DNA of 60,810 nt. It comes from Spirochaetales bacterium. Its GTDB lineage: Bacteria; Spirochaetota; Spirochaetia; UBA9216. Numbering within the stretch: position 1 is the first letter of the stretch; the number at the start of each line of letters is the position of its first letter. The DNA lies in assembly GCA_003245835.1 (NCBI GenBank), contig QKCC01000016.1, forward strand, positions 1-60,810. The letters run 5' to 3'. The notes below the pieces were generated by a model. The model did no database searches. It saw nothing but the letters and a program-made list of their open reading frames with translations, and was not told where the DNA came from. Shown here piece after piece: positions 28,885 to 37,369 of this stretch. Both the position numbers and the translations under genes were made by a program.

Positions 28885-30564
28885 TCAGGCAATTGAACCG
28901 AGCAGGGTGTGTGCTTCAACTACCGAGCCTGCTGCTACTTCGATACTCTGTATTTTGCCCGAAGCGATTGCCGGGATTTGTATTTCATAATCACCGGTCC
29001 GGTATACCATTACCGGTTCGCCGTAGACTACAGGATCGCCGGCTTTTTTGTATACAGCGGTTATTATTCCCGGAATTTTTGCAACGATGCCGACTCCTCC
29101 TGCCGCTGAAGCTGCAGGTTTCGCAGGTGCTGCAGGAGCTGCCGCGGGAGCCGCCGCAGGCGCTTCATTTTTTCGGACCATTGTTGTTGCCTCACCCTTG
29201 AGGTATGTAATTCCTTTTTCCTTGCAGGTTGCGGCAATGAAGATATTTTCATCGGTGACAGGCAGATCGCTTTCCTTAAGCAGGGCTGTGGCTGCAGCTA
29301 TTCCCTTTGTAGGATCTTCGTCATTGAGATCGACAGCTTTCCTGTCGGTAGGTTCAAGCTTCATCTGTGTTTTACAGAGTTCAATGATTTCCGGAGCCGG
29401 CTGTACAGGAGTTTTTCCGAAATAACCGAGTACCATTTTACCGTAACCGTCGGCTATTCTTTTCCAGGGACCGAAGAATACGTTGTTGAAGGCCTGCTGG
29501 AAGTAGAACTGCGATACCGGTGTAACCGAGGTTCCGAAGCCTCCCTTTTCAACAACCTCACCCATAGCGGCAATAACCTCGGGGAATCTTTCAAGACAGT
29601 TGTTGTCTCTCATCATCTGGGTGTTTGCCGTGAGTGCGCCGCCGGGCATCGGTGAGAAAGGAATCAGGGGTTCTACTTTTTCAGACTCAGGGGGTGTAAA
29701 GTAGTCTTTCATACACTCCTTGAAAACCTCTTCGGCCTTGATGACCTTATTGATATCGATACCAAGGTCAAACTCAGTACCGCGAAGGGCGTGCCACATA
29801 GTCACGACGTCGGGCTGACATGTACCGCCGCTTACGGGGGCAATCGAAAGATCGATCTGATCAGCCCCTGCTTCAAGAGCGGCCTTATAGCCGAGGACGC
29901 TTATTCCCGCTGTTTCGTGGGAATGAAACACAATCTTCATATCTTTACCGAGGACTTGCCTGGCCATTTTGATTGTATCATAAACCTTGCTTGGAACAGC
30001 TGTACCTGATGCATCCTTGAAACATACCGAATCATAAGGAATTCCTGCATCAAGAATACCCTTCAGAACGTCAATATAGAAGTCCGCAGTATGCGCGCCG
30101 GTACATCCCGGGGGCAGTTCCATAAGAGTAACGCAGACTTCATGCTTGAGTCCTGCATCATGAATAGCCTGCCCTGAATCAATCAGGTTATTCACATCGT
30201 TAAGAGCATCGAAATTACGGATAGTTGTAATTCCATGCTTTTTAAACATCTGTGCATGAAGCTTTATAATATCTCTCGGCTGCGAATCCAGTCCTACAAC
30301 ATTTACACCCCTTGCGAGTGTCTGCAGGTTGGCGTCCGGACCGGCAGCCTTTCTGAAAGAATCCATCATATCGAAAGCATTTTCATTGCAGTAAAAGAAA
30401 AGAGACTGGAATCTTGCCCCTCCTCCTGCTTCAAAATGGTTCATTCCTGCATCTACACAGGCCTCGACTGCGGGTAAGAAATCAGGTGTAAAAACCCTTG
30501 CTCCGTAGGCAGACTGAAATCCGTCACGGAATGCGGTTACCATGAATTCTACTCGTTTTTTCAT
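28885..30564 (-). CDS. oadA: OadA / pyruvate carboxylase subunit B-like carboxyltransferase with C-terminal biotinyl-like domain
   Basis: FRDGFQS, TIRNFDALNDVNNL, SVCFKDASGTAVPSK, IVFHSHETAGISVLGYKAALEAGADQIDLS; Ala/Pro linker; biotinyl/lipoyl-like C-terminus. Start placed at 30564 (MKKRVEF) after GGAAGGAA. Confidence 0.85.
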   Translation of the reverse strand: MKKRVEFMVTAFRDGFQSAYGARVFTPDFLPAVEACVDAGMNHFEAGGGARFQSLFFYCNENAFDMMDSFRKAAGPDANLQTLARGVNVVGLDSQPRDIIKLHAQMFKKHGITTIRNFDALNDVNNLIDSGQAIHDAGLKHEVCVTLMELPPGCTGAHTADFYIDVLKGILDAGIPYDSVCFKDASGTAVPSKVYDTIKMARQVLGKDMKIVFHSHETAGISVLGYKAALEAGADQIDLSIAPVSGGTCQPDVVTMWHALRGTEFDLGIDINKVIKAEEVFKECMKDYFTPPESEKVEPLIPFSPMPGGALTANTQMMRDNNCLERFPEVIAAMGEVVEKGGFGTSVTPVSQFYFQQAFNNVFFGPWKRIADGYGKMVLGYFGKTPVQPAPEIIELCKTQMKLEPTDRKAVDLNDEDPTKGIAAATALLKESDLPVTDENIFIAATCKEKGITYLKGEATTMVRKNEAPAAAPAAAPAAPAKPAASAAGGVGIVAKIPGIITAVYKKAGDPVVYGEPVMVYRTGDYEIQIPAIASGKIQSIEVAAGSVVEAHTLLGSIA

Positions 30565-30721
30565 ATTTCCTTCCTTCATAAGTTTAATTCGTTTAAGTTC
30601 AATTGATAGTATTATATGTAGATCCTGCACAGATGTCCATTTTTTTCGGCCCGAATCCGTCAATATTTTTACCTGAAAAAGGTAGTGAAAACACCATATT
30701 TTGCGTTATTATATAGAATAT

Positions 30722-31033
30722 ATGGCAATACATGATAATACAGAAAGCCTTGTTCTAGATAAAGCCGGACTGAAAGTAAAACCGCCGGAGATGTACAATG
30801 TAATCCTGCTGAATGATCACTATACTCCGATGGATTTTGTTGTTGATGTATTGCGCAAGGTATTCCACAAGAACCCTGTAGAAGCGACCAAAATAATGTT
30901 TGAAGTTCATCGCAGGGGCAAAGGCCTGGCCGGCGTCTACATCTATGATATTGCTGCAACCAAAATACAGCAGGTAGACCAGATGGCTAAGTTGGAAGAG
31001 TATCCGCTCAAATGCACGTTGGAGAAAACATAG
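30722..31033 (+). CDS. clpS: ATP-dependent Clp protease adaptor ClpS
   Basis: PPEMYNVILLNDHYTPMDFVVDVLRKVFHKNPVEATKIMFEVHRRGKGLAGVYIYDIA; followed by clpA. Confidence 0.95.
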   Translation: MAIHDNTESLVLDKAGLKVKPPEMYNVILLNDHYTPMDFVVDVLRKVFHKNPVEATKIMFEVHRRGKGLAGVYIYDIAATKIQQVDQMAKLEEYPLKCTLEKT

Positions 31034-33319
31034 ATGGAAATCAGTGAAGATGTACAGGGCATGCTGAATGCAGCTTATCTTGACGCCCGCGAACGGAAGC
31101 ACGAATACATAACACCTGAGCATATGCTTTATGCATCGCTCTATTTCGATCTGCCCCGGCAGATTATTCAGGCCTGCGGTCTTGAACCGGAAGAACTCAG
31201 AATGGAGCTTGAAGAGCATTTGAAACATAATGTTCCGGTGGCGGAAAATTCTGAGCCGATTCAGACAATCGGTTTTCAGGGAGTGATTGAACGGGCAGTA
31301 ATGCATACGGAATCATCATCAAAAAGGATGCTGGATCTGAGTGATATTCTTGTTTCAATCTTTGATGAAGAGAAATCATTCAGCTCGTACTTTTTAAAGA
31401 GGGCCGGATTAAACCGTCTGAACCTGCTAGAAAAAATTTCACATGGGATATATGAAGACGATGAGGACCTGCTTTTTGACACGGAAGAGCTTGAGCCCGG
31501 ACCGCCTGCTTTGTCTTTGGGAAGTTCCCCTCAAAGAGTTTCGGACATGAATCCCGGCGGGGAAGAGCCGAAGAAAGGCAAAAGCTTCCTGCAGGCCTAC
31601 ACAAGGGATCTGACCGAAGAGGCTGCTGAAGGACTTCTTCAGCCTTTTATAGGCCGCGAAGCACTTATAGGGCGAATTTCGGAAGTGCTCTGCCGAAAAC
31701 TCAAGAATAATCCAATTCTGGTAGGGGACCCGGGAACAGGCAAGACTGCACTTGCCGAAGGACTCGCACTAAGGATTGTCTCGGAAGAATGTCCGGCTTT
31801 CCTGGAAGGGTATAAAATCTTCTCACTGGATATGGGAAGTGTTGTAGCCGGAACAAGATTCCGCGGTGATTTTGAAGAGCGTCTGAAAAAGATAATTACC
31901 GAAGTCGAACAGATGAAGAAGGTGATTCTTTTTATTGACGAAATCCATACGATTATCGGTGCAGGTGCCGTTTCCGGCGGTTCGCTTGATGCAGCTAATC
32001 TTCTGAAGCCTGTTCTTGCAAAGGGTCAGGTAAGGTGTATAGGTTCAACTACCCACAATGAGTTCAAGAAAACATTTGAGAATGAACAGGCTCTGCTTCG
32101 CCGGTTTCAGAAGATCGATGTTCCCGAAACCGACAGGGAAGAGACCTTACAGATCCTCTACGGTCTGAAGTCTGATTTTGAAGAACATCATGATGTCGTA
32201 TACAGGGAAGGCACACTCGAAGCAGCTACCGATCTTTCGAAACAGTATATAAACGACAGGTTCCATCCGGATTCCGCTATCGATGTAATTGACGAAGCGG
32301 CTGCCTGGATGCGGGTGCACTCAACCCCTCCTCACGAGATAGGTATTGAAGATATAGAACGAATAGTTTCAAGAATCTCCAATGTTCCCGAGAAATCGGT
32401 AAGCTCTAGTGAAGCCGACAGGCTGCGGGGGTTAGGCGATGAGCTTTCAACCGATATTTTCGGTCAGGAAGAGGCATTGCGGATGATTGTACAAGCCGTC
32501 AGACGCGGCCGGGCTGGATTCAAAAATCCGGATAAACCTGTAGCGTCGTTTCTTTTTGCAGGTCCTACAGGTGTAGGTAAAACCGAGACTGCCAGAAGCC
32601 TTGCGAATGCGCTGTCAATGCCTCTTCACCGTTTTGATATGAGCGAATACCAGGAAAAGCACGCTGTGGCCAGGCTGATCGGTTCGCCTCCGGGTTACGT
32701 AGGTTTCGAAGAGGGCGGTCAGCTTACTGATATTATCAGGCGAACTCCTCATGCCGTACTGCTGCTGGATGAAATAGAAAAGGCCCATCAGGATATTTTC
32801 AATATTCTTCTGCAGATTATGGATTATGCCACTTTAACGGACAATAACGGCAAAAAGGCTGATTTCCGGAACGTTATTCTTATAATGACATCAAATGCCG
32901 GCGCGCGTGATGTAGGAAAGAGCCTGATCGGTTTCGGTGAGAATGAGGTTACCGAAAGTGCTATCAACACCGCTGTTGAAAAGACATTTTCCCCTGAATT
33001 CAGGAACCGTCTTGATTCAATAATAAAATTCAACCGGCTGGGCAAGCAGGTGATCCTGCAGATTGTCGATAAGGAAATCAGTTTTTTTCAGCATCAGCTT
33101 GAAGAGAAGAATGTTACCCTTGAGGTTACGGAACAGTGCCGCAGCTACCTTGCCGATAAAGGATACTCCTATGAATACGGCGCAAGAAATATCTCAAGGC
33201 TTATACAGGATGAAATCAAGTCGTTCTTTGTTGATGAAGTTCTGTTCGGACGTCTGACAGAGGGCGGCAATGCTGTTGCCGATTTCGAAAACGGAGAAGT
33301 CAGGATAAAAGTTTTATGA
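31034..33319 (+). CDS. clpA: ATP-dependent Clp protease ATP-binding subunit ClpA
   Basis: Two AAA+ modules: GDPGTGKTALAEGLA, FIDEIHTIIGAGAVSGGSLDAANLLKP, FAGPTGVGKTETARSLA, LLLDEIEKAHQDIFNILLQIMD; preceded by clpS. Confidence 0.95.
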   Translation: MEISEDVQGMLNAAYLDARERKHEYITPEHMLYASLYFDLPRQIIQACGLEPEELRMELEEHLKHNVPVAENSEPIQTIGFQGVIERAVMHTESSSKRMLDLSDILVSIFDEEKSFSSYFLKRAGLNRLNLLEKISHGIYEDDEDLLFDTEELEPGPPALSLGSSPQRVSDMNPGGEEPKKGKSFLQAYTRDLTEEAAEGLLQPFIGREALIGRISEVLCRKLKNNPILVGDPGTGKTALAEGLALRIVSEECPAFLEGYKIFSLDMGSVVAGTRFRGDFEERLKKIITEVEQMKKVILFIDEIHTIIGAGAVSGGSLDAANLLKPVLAKGQVRCIGSTTHNEFKKTFENEQALLRRFQKIDVPETDREETLQILYGLKSDFEEHHDVVYREGTLEAATDLSKQYINDRFHPDSAIDVIDEAAAWMRVHSTPPHEIGIEDIERIVSRISNVPEKSVSSSEADRLRGLGDELSTDIFGQEEALRMIVQAVRRGRAGFKNPDKPVASFLFAGPTGVGKTETARSLANALSMPLHRFDMSEYQEKHAVARLIGSPPGYVGFEEGGQLTDIIRRTPHAVLLLDEIEKAHQDIFNILLQIMDYATLTDNNGKKADFRNVILIMTSNAGARDVGKSLIGFGENEVTESAINTAVEKTFSPEFRNRLDSIIKFNRLGKQVILQIVDKEISFFQHQLEEKNVTLEVTEQCRSYLADKGYSYEYGARNISRLIQDEIKSFFVDEVLFGRLTEGGNAVADFENGEVRIKVL

Positions 33320-33335
33320 TAATGGATTATCAGGA

Positions 33336-34100
33336 TTGATTGATAAGGATTTTCCTGTACTAGATGAGCACCAGAGACTGGAATTCCCGGCTCCGAACGA
33401 AGCAAACGAAGACGGCATAATCGCCGCCGGGGGCAACCTGTCTCCGGGAATGCTTCTGTCTGCCTACTCACAGGGCGCTTTTCCGTGGTATTCCGGCAAC
33501 GAACCTATTTTATGGTGGAACCCTGACCCCCGCTGCGTACTGTACCCCGAAAAGCTGCACGTCTCGAAAAGAATGAAACGGACTCTTCGCAACGGCTGCT
33601 TCATCTTCCGCAGCGATACGCGCTTTGCCGATGTTATACGGACATGTGCCGGAATCAAACGCAGACATGAAGACGGTACCTGGATTAACCCTGATATAAT
33701 TGCCGGTTACACGGAACTGCATGCACTCGGCTGGGCTCACTCCATCGAAGCCTATATGCCTGCGGAACTCGTACCGGAAGAAGAGCTGCCTGAAGAGAAG
33801 GTTTCCGAGATGATTGACGGGATCGAGTACATACTTGCAGGCGGACTTTACGGTATTTCGCTCGGCCGCTGTTTTTTCGGTGAATCAATGTTTTCGAACG
33901 TGACCGATGCCTCAAAAGCCGCCTTTATTTCAATGGTGGGCGCGCTGTCGGCCCTGGGTATAGAACTCGTCGACTGCCAGATTTTTACCCCCCATCTGGC
34001 CTCGCTTGGGGCTGAAGAAATTTCACGAAAACAGTATATGAGCGAGCTTGACCGGCTGCTGGATTACCCGGATCTGAAGGGCCACTGGAAATTATTCTAA
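33336..34100 (+). CDS. aat: Leucyl/phenylalanyl-tRNA-protein transferase
   Basis: GIIAAGGNLSPGMLLSAYSQGAFPWYSGNEPILWWNPDPRCVL, HSIEAY, LAGGLYGISLGRCFFGESMFS. Confidence 0.95.
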   Translation: MIDKDFPVLDEHQRLEFPAPNEANEDGIIAAGGNLSPGMLLSAYSQGAFPWYSGNEPILWWNPDPRCVLYPEKLHVSKRMKRTLRNGCFIFRSDTRFADVIRTCAGIKRRHEDGTWINPDIIAGYTELHALGWAHSIEAYMPAELVPEEELPEEKVSEMIDGIEYILAGGLYGISLGRCFFGESMFSNVTDASKAAFISMVGALSALGIELVDCQIFTPHLASLGAEEISRKQYMSELDRLLDYPDLKGHWKLF

Positions 34101-34111
34101 CTTCTTTATGC

Positions 34112-34380
34112 CTGAGCGGATGCGTCCAAATGCCATGAACGGCCCTTGCCGCACCCCGCGTCACGGCAAAACCGTCGCGGGCTCCTGAATTTTTGCCGCA
34201 CCGCGGGGCCCCGCAGCGTCGGCATAAATCTGCATCCGCGCAGGCATAACTGCAAACCCGGTTTGTGAAAAGATTCCATAAGGCGGTAATTCTGAGCGGA
34301 TGCGTCCAAATGCCATGAACGGCCCTTGCCGCACCGCGGGGCCCCGCAGCGTTGGCACAAATCTGCATCCGCGCGGGCTC
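34112..34380. repeat. Mosaic intergenic repeat with GC-rich palindromes
   Basis: 44-bp exact repeat 34112-34155 = 34292-34335; second repeat 34193-34243 ~ 34326-34376; palindrome GCGGGGCCCCGC at 34203-34214 and 34336-34347. Confidence 0.9.
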
Positions 34381-34444
34381 CTGAATTATTTTAGTGATTT
34401 CACTACAAAAATCCATTTTTTCACAACATTTCTTCATATTTCTG

Positions 34445-34473
34445 TTGACAGATTCCAAAAGGTGATCTACGAT
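34445..34473 (+). promoter_or_regulatory. sigma70-type promoter (TTGACA-N17-TACGAT) of ABC/GntR operon
   Basis: -35 34445-34450; -10 34468-34473. Confidence 0.55.
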
Positions 34474-34477
34474 GTCA

Positions 34478-34504
34478 GTGTATTAGTAAGATAGAACACT
34501 AATA
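34478..34504. promoter_or_regulatory. Putative GntR (YtrA-type) operator
   Basis: GTGTATTA-N6-TAGAACAC imperfect dyad 34478-34499, overlapping TATTAGT/ACTAATA dyad 34481-34504; immediately downstream of the -10. Confidence 0.5.
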
Positions 34505-34517
34505 AGGGAGATTTACT

Positions 34518-35357
34518 ATGTTGGAAGTAAAAGATCTTTATTTTTCGTATGCTAAAAAAGATTTATTTAAGGGGCTGAATCTGGCAGTTAAGCCGGGGCT
34601 GTACGGCCTGCTTGGAAAAAACGGGGCTGGAAAATCAACGCTGCTGAAGCTTATGAGCGGAGAGCTCTTTCCCCACGGCGGTGAATGTATATCGATGGGA
34701 TGGAACGCTTCGAAGCGGGTTCCTGCAATGCTGTCGGAAATCTATTATCTGCCGGAAGAATTCGATCTTCCGGCTATGACGGGAACTCAGTATGTTGAAT
34801 CCTATGCGCCGTTTTACCCGAAGTTCAGTATGGAATTTTTTAAGAACTGTGCCGAAGAATTCGAGATTTACCCGGGAAGCAAACTCGGCTCGATGTCATA
34901 CGGACAGAAAAAGAAGTTCATGATATCGTTCGGGCTTGCTACCTGGTCGAGCATTCTGCTTCTCGACGAACCCACAAACGGCCTCGACATTCCGTCGAAG
35001 AGCCAGTTCAGACGGCTTGCAGCCGCAGGGACCTCGGATGAAAGGATAATACTCGTATCCACACACCAGGTCAGAGACATGGAAAACCTGATCGACCCGA
35101 TTATTATCGTCGAAGACGGCAGGATTATCTTCAACTACAGCCTCGAGGAAATCAGCAGCAGCATCACCTTCAGGCTGGCAGATTCAAAACCCGAGGGTGA
35201 AGACGTTATCTATTATGAAAAAGTCCTCGGTGGTTACCTGACCGCTTACAGGAGTGCTGACGACGACGGAAGGGCACTTGACCTGGAGTTTCTGTTCAAT
35301 ATGGCGGTTAGTCGTGGGGATGAACTTAACAATATCATAAGCGGAGGTGCAAAATGA
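34518..35357 (+). CDS. ABC transporter ATP-binding protein
   Basis: LLGKNGAGKSTLLKLMSGE, MSYGQKKKFMISFGLA, ILLLDEPTNGLD. Confidence 0.94.
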   Translation: MLEVKDLYFSYAKKDLFKGLNLAVKPGLYGLLGKNGAGKSTLLKLMSGELFPHGGECISMGWNASKRVPAMLSEIYYLPEEFDLPAMTGTQYVESYAPFYPKFSMEFFKNCAEEFEIYPGSKLGSMSYGQKKKFMISFGLATWSSILLLDEPTNGLDIPSKSQFRRLAAAGTSDERIILVSTHQVRDMENLIDPIIIVEDGRIIFNYSLEEISSSITFRLADSKPEGEDVIYYEKVLGGYLTAYRSADDDGRALDLEFLFNMAVSRGDELNNIISGGAK

Positions 35358-36154
35358 ATATACAGACATATCTTAGTCCGTTGAGATTATGGTTCCTGTT
35401 TAAACGGGATATAAACAGGCAGTGGAAAGACTACCTTATAACGATGAGTGCGTTCTGCGGTTTTTTTCTTATTTCACTGATAATTACGTCAAAGGTTGGC
35501 AGCATAGAGTCAGGTGTTCATTATGCGTTTCTGAGCATTTTAATTTACGTTCTCGGATTTATTCTTGCAAGCATGGCATTCAGGGACGCTCATAAAAAGC
35601 TGCTGAACCACGACTGGCTCATGCTGCCGGCTTCAACGCTCGAAAAGTTCGTCGAGAAGCTTGTCCTGTATTCGGTTGTTCTTCCGGTAGTGACGATAGT
35701 TTTTTACACAGTGTTTTCACTGATCGGAAAACTGATTATCCAGGTTTTCATGGGAGAATATTTCCCGTTGTTCAATATTGCAAACGGCGCCGTCTGGCAG
35801 ATGTTCGGATACTACGTAATTGCTGTTTCAATTTTCATACTCGGAGCTGCGTGGTTTAAAAACAACAATTTCATAAAGACCATTGTAGCGCTTGTTGTTT
35901 TCTCAATAATACTGTCTATCGTATCAACATTGATTGTATGGCTGGTTTTCAACGATTATTTCTGGCCGCTCGTACGTGGAAATTTTCATATGAGCTATGA
36001 TTTTTCCCAGGGATTCGACACGGTTGCATTCGAGAATTTCGGCTGGGGCTTATTCAGGTTTCTGAAGTTTTTCTGCTTCTGGATGCTTGCTCCGATTTGC
36101 TGGGTCGGAGCCTGGCTGAAACTGAGGGAAGTGGAGGTCAAAGATGGAGTTTAA
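35354..36154 (+). CDS. ABC transporter permease, membrane protein
   Basis: About six hydrophobic segments; 4-bp overlap with the ATPase gene and overlap with the GntR gene. Confidence 0.75.
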   Translation: MNIQTYLSPLRLWFLFKRDINRQWKDYLITMSAFCGFFLISLIITSKVGSIESGVHYAFLSILIYVLGFILASMAFRDAHKKLLNHDWLMLPASTLEKFVEKLVLYSVVLPVVTIVFYTVFSLIGKLIIQVFMGEYFPLFNIANGAVWQMFGYYVIAVSIFILGAAWFKNNNFIKTIVALVVFSIILSIVSTLIVWLVFNDYFWPLVRGNFHMSYDFSQGFDTVAFENFGWGLFRFLKFFCFWMLAPICWVGAWLKLREVEVKDGV

Positions 36155-36515
36155 AGACGGAAAGGCTATTTATCTGCAGATTGCGGATTATATCGCTGAA
36201 AATATCATCAATAATGAATGGAAGGAAGGTGACCGGATTCCGTCGGTACGCGAATTCGCTGTCGATATAGAGGTAAATCCGAATACAGTTATGAGGGCCT
36301 ATTCATGGCTGCAGGATGAGGGGATTATTTTCAATAAACGTGGAATCGGTTATTTCGTAGGAGAAGAGTCGGTGGAAAAGGTAATGAAACTGAAAAGAGA
36401 AGATTTTATTAAAAAGGAGCTTCCATATTTTTTCAGGATACTGGAAATGCTCAAAATAGATTTTGATTCGCTGAAGGACATGTACGACGAGTACAGGAAT
36501 GAAAGGAGCGCGTAA
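36144..36515 (+). CDS. GntR-family regulator, YtrA-like
   Basis: IYLQIADYIAENIINNEWKEGDRIPSVREFAVDIEVNPNTVMRAYSWLQDEGIIFNKRGIGYFV; short C-terminal region as in YtrA-type. Confidence 0.92.
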   Translation: MEFKDGKAIYLQIADYIAENIINNEWKEGDRIPSVREFAVDIEVNPNTVMRAYSWLQDEGIIFNKRGIGYFVGEESVEKVMKLKREDFIKKELPYFFRILEMLKIDFDSLKDMYDEYRNERSA

Positions 36516-37246
36516 TGAAGAATTCGAGAAAATTCATCTGGATTGTAATCGGAGCGATAGCCGCGTTTGTGATTATACTGACAGTTATTGTGCGTGTTAT
36601 GGTTTCAGATTACCTGGTAGTATCGGCTGAAGGCGAGGGGATCTCCTTCGACAGCAGCCGTCCCACTGCCTCAAGAGAATTCAGCATGGAAGATTTTTCC
36701 AGGCTTAGAATAGAGGGCGGCTGGGATGTCAAAGTCATCTCGGATGATTTTTTCGGTGTTACAGTAGAATACGGACAGGATGCCAAAAACGCTTTCCGTG
36801 TCGAGCAGGACGGTGATACGCTTAATCTGCTGATAGATTGGGGCAGGAAAGGCAGCGTGTCGGATCTTCACGGTGCATCGGCAACAATACATATGCCGGC
36901 GGTATCGGAAATTAATGTTGAAGGCGCGGTAAACCTGAAGCTGGAGAATTTCAGCAGTGACGAACTCAGTTTTAAACTTGAGGGTGCCGGACAGGCCATA
37001 GGCGACAACTGCAGCTTCGAACAGCTGAATATAAAATCAAGCGGGGCTGTTAATGTCGATTTTTCAAAAAGCAGGATTGCCAATGCCGATATCAATGTTG
37101 ACGGGGCAGGTAACGTGGTGCTTCATATGACAGGCGGGGAACTGACGGGTAATCTTGCCGGCTTTTCCAACCTTGAATATTCAGGAGATGTCAGCCGTAT
37201 TGCCGTTGAAAAGGACGGTATCGGCAGCATCAATCATAAAAACTGA
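36515..37246 (+). CDS. Membrane-anchored DUF2807 (head GIN domain)-like protein
   Basis: N-terminal TM; FSRLRIEGGWDVKVISDDFFGVTVEYGQD...INVEGAVNLKLENFSSDELSFKLEGAGQAIGD beta-repeat pattern. Confidence 0.8.
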   Translation: MKNSRKFIWIVIGAIAAFVIILTVIVRVMVSDYLVVSAEGEGISFDSSRPTASREFSMEDFSRLRIEGGWDVKVISDDFFGVTVEYGQDAKNAFRVEQDGDTLNLLIDWGRKGSVSDLHGASATIHMPAVSEINVEGAVNLKLENFSSDELSFKLEGAGQAIGDNCSFEQLNIKSSGAVNVDFSKSRIANADINVDGAGNVVLHMTGGELTGNLAGFSNLEYSGDVSRIAVEKDGIGSINHKN

Positions 37247-37270
37247 TTGGGGGCTGTTCACAGCTGGTAT

Positions 37271-37304
37271 GCCGGAGGCAGTCATTCTGCTTCCGGCTTT
37301 TTTT
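37271..37304 (+). terminator. Rho-independent terminator of ABC/GntR operon
   Basis: GCCGGAGGCAG-TCATT-CTGCTTCCGGC then TTTTTTT. Confidence 0.92.
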
Positions 37305-37369
37305 AACGATTGCAAGCGCCCGGAGTGCAGGTGATCGCTTATAAATAATAATTTTAATAAATGGCTGGG

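Noticed and set aside
28893-29425. Ala/Leu-rich plus-strand ORFs over the OadA-like linker
   Set aside because: Antisense to the Ala/Pro-rich linker; low-complexity artefacts.
34112-34380. CRISPR array
   Set aside because: Only two copies, unequal offsets, GC-rich palindromes, no spacer-repeat periodicity and no cas genes nearby.
33985-34458. Minus-strand ORFs with repeated GAPRCGKGRSWHLDASAQ-like text
   Set aside because: Created by the GC-rich intergenic repeat read in several frames; no RBS, and the repeated peptide mirrors the DNA repeat.
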